Below, in pieces: positions 52,801-60,000 of a DNA stretch of 60,000 nucleotides (positions are counted from its first letter, which is position 1; every line of letters begins with the position of its first letter). Both the position numbers and the translations under genes were made by a program. The notes below the pieces were generated by a model. That model was not told where the DNA came from and did not search any database. It saw only the letters and a list, made by a program, of their open reading frames with translations. Source of the DNA: Bugula neritina (lineage: Eukaryota; Bryozoa; Gymnolaemata; Cheilostomatida; Bugulidae); assembly GCA_964035545.1 (NCBI GenBank), contig OZ037766.1:18443581-18503580 (forward strand), given 5' to 3'.

Positions 52801-53465
52801 TTACAGTACATTTCTGCAAATTACACTATACTTCAGTGAGTTGTAGTATATTTCAGTATCTTGCAGTATATCTCAGTATGTTACAGTTGATTTCAGTATG
52901 TTCCGGTATATTTCAGCGTGTTTCAGTATATTTCAGTATGCCACAGTGCATTTTCAGATTATTCACTATACTTCAGTGAGTTTTAGTGTCTTTCAGTATG
53001 TTGCAGTATATTTCGGTATCTTGCAACTTATTTCAATGTGTTGCAATGTAATTCAATATGTTACAGTGTATTTCAGTATGTTACAGTGTATTTCAGTATG
53101 TTGCAGTATTTTGCAATATATATCAGTATGTTACAGTGTATTTCAGTATGTTGCAGTATGTTTCAGTATGTTACAATAAATTTCAGTATGTTACAGTATA
53201 TTTCCGTAAATTACACTATACTTCAGTGAGTTGTAGTATATTTCAGTATCTTGCAGTATATCTCAGTATGTTACAGTATATTTCAGTATGTTACAGTATA
53301 TTTCAGTTTGTTACAGTAAATTTCAGTATGTTACAGTGCATTTGCAGATATTACACTATACTTCAGTGAGTTTTAGTGTCTTTCATTATGTTGCAGTATA
53401 TTTCAGTATGTTGCAGTAATTTGCAATACATTTTATTATGTTACAGTGTATTTCAGTATGTTGCA
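46801..53465 (+). repeat. Segmental block, copy 3 of 3, with 700 extra bp
   Basis: The left part (46801 to about 48880) matches 21970-24050 and the right part (about 49770-53465) matches 24240-27930. Between them are about 700 bp of the 310-bp-type satellite absent from copy 2 at that place. The block ends with the GCAGTAATTTGCAATACATT variant, as the other two do. Confidence 0.75.
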
Positions 53466-54745
53466 GTATATTTCAGTTTGATACAATAAATTTCAGTATG
53501 TTACAGTACATTTCCGTAAATTACACTATACTTCAGTGAGTTGTAGTATATTTCAGTATCTTCAGTATATCTCAGTATGTTACAGTATATTTCAGTATGT
53601 TGCAGTATATTTCAGCGTGTTTGAGTATATTTCAGTATGACACAGTGCATTTCCAGATATTACGCTATACTTCAGTGAGTTTTAGTGTCTTTCAGTATGT
53701 TGCAGTATATTTCGGTGTTTTGCAACATATTTCAATATGTTGCAATGTATTTCAATATGTTACAGTGTATTTCAGTATGTTGCAGTATGTTGCAATGTAT
53801 TTCAGTATGTTACAATGTATTTCAGTAGGTTTCAGTATCTTGCAGTATATTTCAGCGTGTTTCAGTATATTTCAGTATGCCACAGTGCATTTTCAGGTTA
53901 TTCACTATACTTCAGTGAGTTTTAGTGTCTTTCAGTATGTTGCAGTATATTTCGGTATCTTGCAACTTATTTCAATGTGTTGCAATGTAATTCAATATGT
54001 TACAGTGTATTTCAGTATGTTGCAGTACATTTCAGTATGTTACAGTATATTTCAGTATGTTGCAGTATATTTCAGTGGGTTATAGCATATTTCAGTATGA
54101 TACAGCGTATTTCAGTATGTTACAGTGTACTTCAGTATGTTGCAGTATTTTGCAATATATTTCAGTATGTTACGGTGTATTTCAGTATGTTGCAGTATAT
54201 TTCAGTATGTTACAATAAATTTCAGTATGTTACAGTACATTTCCGTAAGTTACACTATACTTCAGGTAGTTGTAGTATATTTCAGTATCTTGCAGTATAT
54301 CTCAGTATGTTACAGCATATCGCATTGTGTTGCAGTGTATTTCAATATGTTACAGTGTATTTCAGTATGTTGCAGTATGTTGCAGTATGCTGCAGTATGT
54401 TGCAGTGTATTTCTGTATTTTACAGTGTATTTCAGTATGTTGCAGTATATTTCAGCATGTTACAGTATATTTCAGTATGTTGCAGTATATTTCAGTGGGT
54501 TATAGTATATTTCAGTATGATACAGCGTATTTCGTTATGTTACAGTGTATGTCAGTATGTTGCAGTATTTTCCAATGTATTTCAGTATGTTACAGTGTAT
54601 TTCAGTATGTTGCAGTATAATTCAGTATGTTACAATAAATTTCAGTATGTTACAGTACATTTCCGTAAATTACACTATACTTCAGTGAGTTGTAGTATAT
54701 TTCAGTATCTTGCAGTATATCTCAGTATGTTACAGTATATTTCAG
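50911..54745 (+). repeat. 4329-bp-spaced duplication, copy 1
   Basis: Matched landmarks at an offset of 4329 are 51146 with 55475, 52898 with 57227, 53597 with 57926 and 53977 with 58306. The offset is one short of a multiple of ten because of the 1-bp deletion near 53561, which the second copy lacks. About 495 bp (54746-55240), related to 44.8-45.3 kb, separates the two copies. Confidence 0.8.
51146..52669 (+). repeat. 1.5-kb landmark block, copy 6 of 7
   Basis: This 1524-bp copy matches 25615-27138 at an offset of 25531, with scattered substitutions. One is the CTTTTTTCAATG variant near 51656, which it shares with copies 4 and 5, so the copies form related subgroups. Confidence 0.75.
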
Positions 54746-55239
54746 TATCTTACAGTACATTTCCGTAAATTACACTACACTTCAGTGAGTTGTAGTATAT
54801 TTCAGTATCTTGCAGTATATCTCAGTATGTTACAGTATATTTCAGTATGTTACAGTATATTTCAGTGTGTTACAGTAAATTTCAGTATGTTACAGTGCTT
54901 TTGCAGATATCACACTATACTTTAGTGAGTTTTAGTGCCTTTCAGTATGTTACAGTGTATTTCAGTATGTTGCAGTATTTTGCAATATATATCAGTATGT
55001 TACAGTGTATTTCAGTATGTTGCAGTATATTCCAGTATGTTCCAGTATGTTGCAGTATATTTCAGGATGTTGCAGTGTATTTCATTATGTTACAGTGTAT
55101 TTCAGTGGTTTGCAACATATTTCAGTAGGTTACCATATATTTCGGTATGTTGCAGCATATTTCAATGCGTTGCAGTGTATTTCAATATGTTACAGTGTAT
55201 TTCACTATGTTGCAGTATGTTGCAGTGTATTTCTGTATG

Positions 55240-58200
55240 TTACGGTGTATTTCAGTACGTTGCAGTATATTTCAGTATGATACAATAAGTTTCAGTGTGT
55301 TACAGTACATTTCTGCAAATTACACTATACTTCAGTGAGTTGTAGTATATTTCAGTATCTTGCAGTATATCTCAGTATGTTACAGTTGATTTCAGTATGT
55401 TCCAGTATATTTCAGCGTGTTTCAGTATATTTCAGTATGCCACAGTGCATTTTCAGATTTTTCACTAAACTTCAGTGAGTTTTAGTGTCTTTCAGTATGT
55501 TGCAGTATATTTCGGTATCTTGCAACTTATTTCAATGTGTTGCAATGTAATTCCATATGTTACAGTGTATTTCAGTATGTTGCAGTATGTTGCAGTGTAT
55601 TTCAGTATGTTACAGTGTATTTCAGTAGGTTTCAGTATCTTGCAGTATATTTCAGTATGTTGCAGTATATTTCAGTGGGTTACAGTATATTCCAGTATGT
55701 TCCAGTATGTTGCAGTATATTTCAGGATGTTGCGGTGTATTTCATTATGTTACAGTGTATTTCAGTGGTTTGCAACATATTTCAGTAGGTTACCATATAT
55801 TTCGGTATGTTGCAGCATATTTCATTGCGTTGCAGTGTATTTCAATATGTTACAGTGTATTTCAGTATGTTGCAGTATGTTGCAGTGTATTTCTGTATGT
55901 TACGGTGTAGTTCAGTATGTTGCAGTATATTTCAGTATGTTACAGTATGTTTCAGTATGTTGCAGTATATTTCGGTATCTTGCAACTTATTTCAATGTGT
56001 TGCAATGTAATTCAATATGTTACAGTGTATTTCAATATGTTGCAGCACATTTCAGTATGTTACAGTATATTTCAGTATGTTGCAGTATATTTCAGTGGGT
56101 TATAGCATATTTCAGTATGATACAGCGTATTTCAGTATGTTACAGTGTACTTAATTATGTTGCAGTATTTTGCAATATATTTCAGTATGTTACAGTGTAT
56201 TTCAGTATGTTGCAGTATATTTCAGTATGTTACAATAAATTTCAGTATGTTACAGTACATTTCCGTAAGTTACACTATACTTCAGGTAGTTGTAGTATAT
56301 TTCAGTATCTTGCAGTATATCTCAGTATGTTACAGCATATTTCATTGTGTTGCAGTGTATTTCAATATGTTACAGTGTATTTCAGTATGTTGCAGTATGT
56401 TGCAGTATGCTGCAGTATGTTGCAGTGTATTTCTGTATTTTACAGTGTATTTCAGTATGTTGCAGTATATTTCAGCATGTTACAGTATATTTCAGTATGT
56501 TGCAGTATATTTCAGTGGGTTATAGTATATTTCAGTATGATACAGCGTATTTCGTTATGTTACAGTGTATGTCAGTATGTTGCAGTATTTTCCAATGTAT
56601 TTCAGTATGTTACAGTGTATTTCAGTATGTTGCAGTATAATTCAGTATGTTACAATAAATTTCAGTATGTTACAGTACATTTCCGTAAATTACACTATAC
56701 TTCAGTGAGTTGTAGTATATTTCAGTATCTTGCAGTATATCTCAGTATGTTACAGTATATTTCAGTATGTTACAGTATGTTGCAATGTATTTCAGTATGT
56801 TACAGTGTAATTCAGTATCTTACAGTACATTTCCGTAAATTACACTACACTTCAGTGAGTTGTAGTATATTTCAGTATCTTGCAGTATATCTCAGTATGT
56901 TACAGTATATTTCAGTATGTTACAGTATATTTCAGTGTGTTACAGTAATTTTCAGTATGTTACAGTGCATTTGCAGATATTACACTATACTTCAGTGAGT
57001 TTTAGTGTCTTTCAGTATCTTGCAGTATATTTCAGTATGTTGCAATATTTTGCAATATATTTTAGTATGTTATAGTGTATTTCAGTACGTTGCAGTATAT
57101 TTCAGTATGATACAATAAATTTCAGTGTGTTACAGTACATTTCTGCAAATTACACTATACTTCAGTGAGTTGTAGTATATTTCAGTATCTTGCAGTATAT
57201 CTCAGTATGTTACAGTTGATTTCAGTATGTTCCGGTATATTTCAGCGTGTTTCAGTATATTTCAGTATGCCACAGTGCATTTTCAGATTATTCACTATAC
57301 TTCAGTCAGTTTTAGTGTCTTTCAGTATGTTGCAGTATATTTCGGTATCTTGCAACTTATTTCAATGTGTTGCAATGTAATTCAATATGTTACAGTGTAT
57401 TTCAGTATGTTACAGTGTATTTCAGTATGTTGCAGTATTTTGCAATATATATCAGTATGTTACAGTGTATTTCAGTATGTTGCAGTATGTTTCAGTATGT
57501 TTCAATAAATTTCAGTATGTTACAGTATATTTCCGTAAATTACACTATACTTCAGTGAGTTGTATATATTTCAGTATCTTGCAGTATATCTCAGTATGTT
57601 ACAGTATATTTCAGTATGTTACAGTATATTTCAGTTTGTTACAGTAAATTTCAGTATGTTACAGTGCATTTGCAGATATTACACTATACTTCAGTGAGTT
57701 TTAGTGTCTTTCATTATGTTGCAGTATATTTCAGTATGTTGCAGTAATTTGCAATACATTTTGTTATGTTACAGTGTATTTCAGTATGTTGCAGTATATT
57801 TCAGTTTGATACAATAAATTTCAGTATGTTACAGTACATTTCCGTAAATTACACTATACTTCAGTGAGTTGTAGTATATTTCAGTATCTTGCAGTATATC
57901 TCAGTATGTTACAGTATATTTCAGTATGTTGCAGTATATTTCAGCGTGTTTGAGTATATTTCAGTATGACACAGTGCATTTCCAGATATTACGCTATACT
58001 TCAGTGAGTTTTAGTGTCTTTCAGTATGTTGCAGTATATTTCGGTGTTTTGCAACATATTTCAATATGTTGCAATGTATTTCAATATGTTACAGTGTATT
58101 TCAGTATGTTGCAGTATGTTGCAATGTATTTCAGTATGTTACAATGTATTTCAGTAGGTTTCAGTATCTTGCAGTATATTTCAGCGTGTTTCAGTATATT

Positions 58201-59074
58201 TCAGTATGCCACAGTGCATTTTCAGGTTATTCACTATACTTCAGTGAGTTTTAGTGTCTTTCAGTATGTTGCAGTATATTTCGGTATCTTGCAACTTATT
58301 TCAATGTGTTGCAATGTAATTCAATATGTTACAGTGTATTTCAGTATGTTGCAGTACATTTCAGTATGTTACAGTATATTTCAGTATGTTGCAGTATATT
58401 TCAGTGGGTTATAGCATATTTCAGTATGATACAGCGTATTTCAGTATGTTACAGTGTACTTCAGTATGTTGCAGTATTTTGCAATATATTTCAGTATGTT
58501 ACAGTGTATTTCAGTATGTTGCAGTATATTTCAGTATGTTACAATAAATTTCAGTATGTTACAGTACATTTCCGTAAGTTACACTATACTTCAGGTAGTT
58601 GTAGTATATTTCAGTATCTTGCAGTATATCTCAGTATGTTACAGCATATTGCATTGTGTTGCAGTGTATTTCAATATGTTACAGTGTATTTCAGTATGTT
58701 GCAGTATGTTGCAGTATGCTGCAGTATGTTGCAGTGTATTTCAGTATTTTAGAGTGTATTTCAGTATGTTGCAGTATATTTCAGCATGTTACAGTATATT
58801 TCAGTATGTTGCAGTATATTTCAGTGGGTTATAGTATATTTCAGTATGATACAGCGTATTTCGTTATGTTACAGTGTATGTCAGTATGTTGCAGTATTTT
58901 CCAATGTATTTCAGTATGTTACAGTGTATTTCAGTATGTTGCAGTATAATTGAGTATGTTACAATAAATTTCAGTATGTTACAGTACATTTCCGTAAATT
59001 ACACTATACTTCAGTGAGTTGTAGTATATTTCAGTATCTTGCAGTATATCTCAGTATGTTACAGTATATTTCAG
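55240..59074 (+). repeat. 4329-bp-spaced duplication, copy 2
   Basis: This is the second copy. It contains a private 1-bp loss (GTTGTATATATTTCAG near 57561, normally GTTGTAGTATATTTCAG) and a few substitutions. After about 59074 the two copies part: this one continues into GCAATGTATTTCAGTATG sequence as at 30.4 kb. Confidence 0.8.
55475..56998 (+). repeat. 1.5-kb landmark block, copy 7 of 7
   Basis: This is the last intact 1524-bp copy. Private substitutions include TTAATTATGTTGCAG near 56152 (other copies read TTAAGTATG or TTACGTATG) and CATTTCATTGCGTTG near 55818. Confidence 0.75.
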
Positions 59075-60000
59075 TATGTTACAGTATGTTGCAATGTATT
59101 TCAGTATGTTACAGTGTAATTCAGTATCTTACAGTACATTTCCGTAAATTACACTACACTTCAGTGAGTTGTAGTATATTTCAGTATCTTGCAGTATATC
59201 TCAGTATGTTACAGTATATTTCAGTATGTTACAGTATATTTCAGTGTGTTACAGTAATTTTCAGTATGTTACAGTGCATTTGCAGATATTACACTATACT
59301 TCAGTGAGTTTTAGTGTCTTTCAGTATCTTGCAGTATATTTCAGTATGTTGCAATATTTTGCAATATATTTTAGTATGTTATAGTGTATTTCAGTACGTT
59401 GCAGTATATTTCAGTATGATACAATAAATTTCAGTGTGTTACAGTACATGTCTGCAAATTACACTATACTTCAGTGAGTTGTAGTATATTTCAGTATCTT
59501 GCAGTATATCTCAGTATGTTACAGTTGATTTCAGTATGTTCCGGTATATTTCAGCGTGTTTCAGTATATTTCAGTATGCCACAGTGCATTTTCAGATTAT
59601 TCACTATACTTCAGTGAGTTTTAGTGTCTTTCAGTATGTTGCAGTATATTTCGGTGTTTTGCAACATATTTCAATATGTTGCAATGTATTTCAATATGTT
59701 ACAGTGTATTTCAGTATGTTGCAGTATGTTGCAATGTATTTCAGTATGTTACAGTGTATTTCAGTAGGTTTCAGTATCTTGCAGTATATTTCAGCGTGTT
59801 TCAGTATATTTCAGTATGCCACAGTGCATTTTCAGATTATTCACTATACTTCAGTGAGTTTTAGTGTCTTTCAGTATGTTGCAGTATATTTCGGTATCTT
59901 GCAACTTATTTCAATGTGTTGCAATGTAATTCAATATGTTACAGTGTATTTCAGTATGTTGCAGTACATTTCAGTATGTTACAGTATATTTCAGTATGTT

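Larger units (their letters stand above)
19990..60000 (+). repeat. Decamer satellite array, right arm
   Basis: This is the same decamer array resuming in the same orientation directly after the insertion and running past the window end. The insertion plus its 4-bp target duplication is 941 bp; with a neighbouring 1-bp deletion the net change is 940 bp, so the array resumes in the same 10-bp register. Later register changes are a 1-bp loss near 21619, a net +2 at 21760-21770 (the empty insertion site), +1 near 42513 where a C is replaced by AA, -1 near 53561 and -1 near 57565. Between about 21.8 and 42.5 kb the register never changes. Stretches of more than 300 bp here hold only this repeat. 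The biological role is unknown; centromeric, pericentromeric or other heterochromatic satellite are options that cannot be told apart from sequence. Confidence 0.97.

Noticed and set aside
1-60000. CRISPR array
   Set aside because: Repeats are 10 bp, directly abutting and degenerate. There are no unique spacers of regular length, no leader and no cas genes.
1-60000. Telomeric repeat or CENP-B-box centromeric satellite
   Set aside because: No TTAGGG-like or other recognised telomere unit and no CENP-B-box pattern were seen. A centromeric role cannot be excluded but has no sequence evidence.

Overview
The window is about 59 kb of one eukaryotic-type satellite array, interrupted once by a 937-bp DNA transposon-like insertion at 19049-19985. 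I find no protein-coding gene, rRNA, tRNA or CRISPR array. The array runs off both ends of the window, so its true length is greater. The scale, the nested higher-order structure and a terminal-inverted-repeat element with a short target duplication point to a eukaryotic chromosome, probably a heterochromatic or otherwise repeat-rich region. The sequence alone does not let me name the organism; an animal is plausible but unproven.

The base unit is a decamer, usually in alternating pairs with the 20-bp consensus GTTGCAGTATATTTCAGTAT (common variants GTTACAGTGT, ATTTCAATAT, GTTGCAATGT). Almost every change is a substitution or a gain or loss of whole decamers, so the 10-bp register holds for tens of kilobases and shifts by single bases at only a few places. 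All of the array has the same orientation: the + strand is T- and G-rich and nothing is inverted. A second layer is a roughly 310-bp (31-decamer) higher-order unit, marked by two diagnostic motifs, CTTCAGTGAGTTGTAG and CTTCAGTGAGTTTTAG.

A third layer is kilobase-scale tandem and dispersed duplication. 1811-4840 and 4841-7870 are a 3030-bp pair with no difference in the lines I compared. 7742-10030 and 10031-12749 are a 2289/2719-bp pair. Blocks of about 6 kb recur near 10.6, 21.8 and 46.8 kb. Other repeats are a 3480-bp pair (24.45-31.41 kb), a 1160-bp pair (30.27-32.59 kb), a 3.4-3.7-kb pair (35.3-42.4 kb), a 450-bp pair (45.6-46.5 kb) and a 4329-bp-spaced pair (50.9-59.1 kb). A 1.5-kb landmark block occurs seven times.

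The most informative locus is 17.6-22.1 kb. One tandem copy carries the insertion. The sister copy lacks it but has three extra bases at exactly the target site, and it shares a private 1-bp deletion next to that site with the occupied copy. This is what would remain if the element inserted, the segment duplicated, and one copy of the element then excised.

Long open frames (up to 507 codons) exist in all three forward frames. They follow from a repeat whose + strand rarely spells a stop, and I do not regard them as genes.
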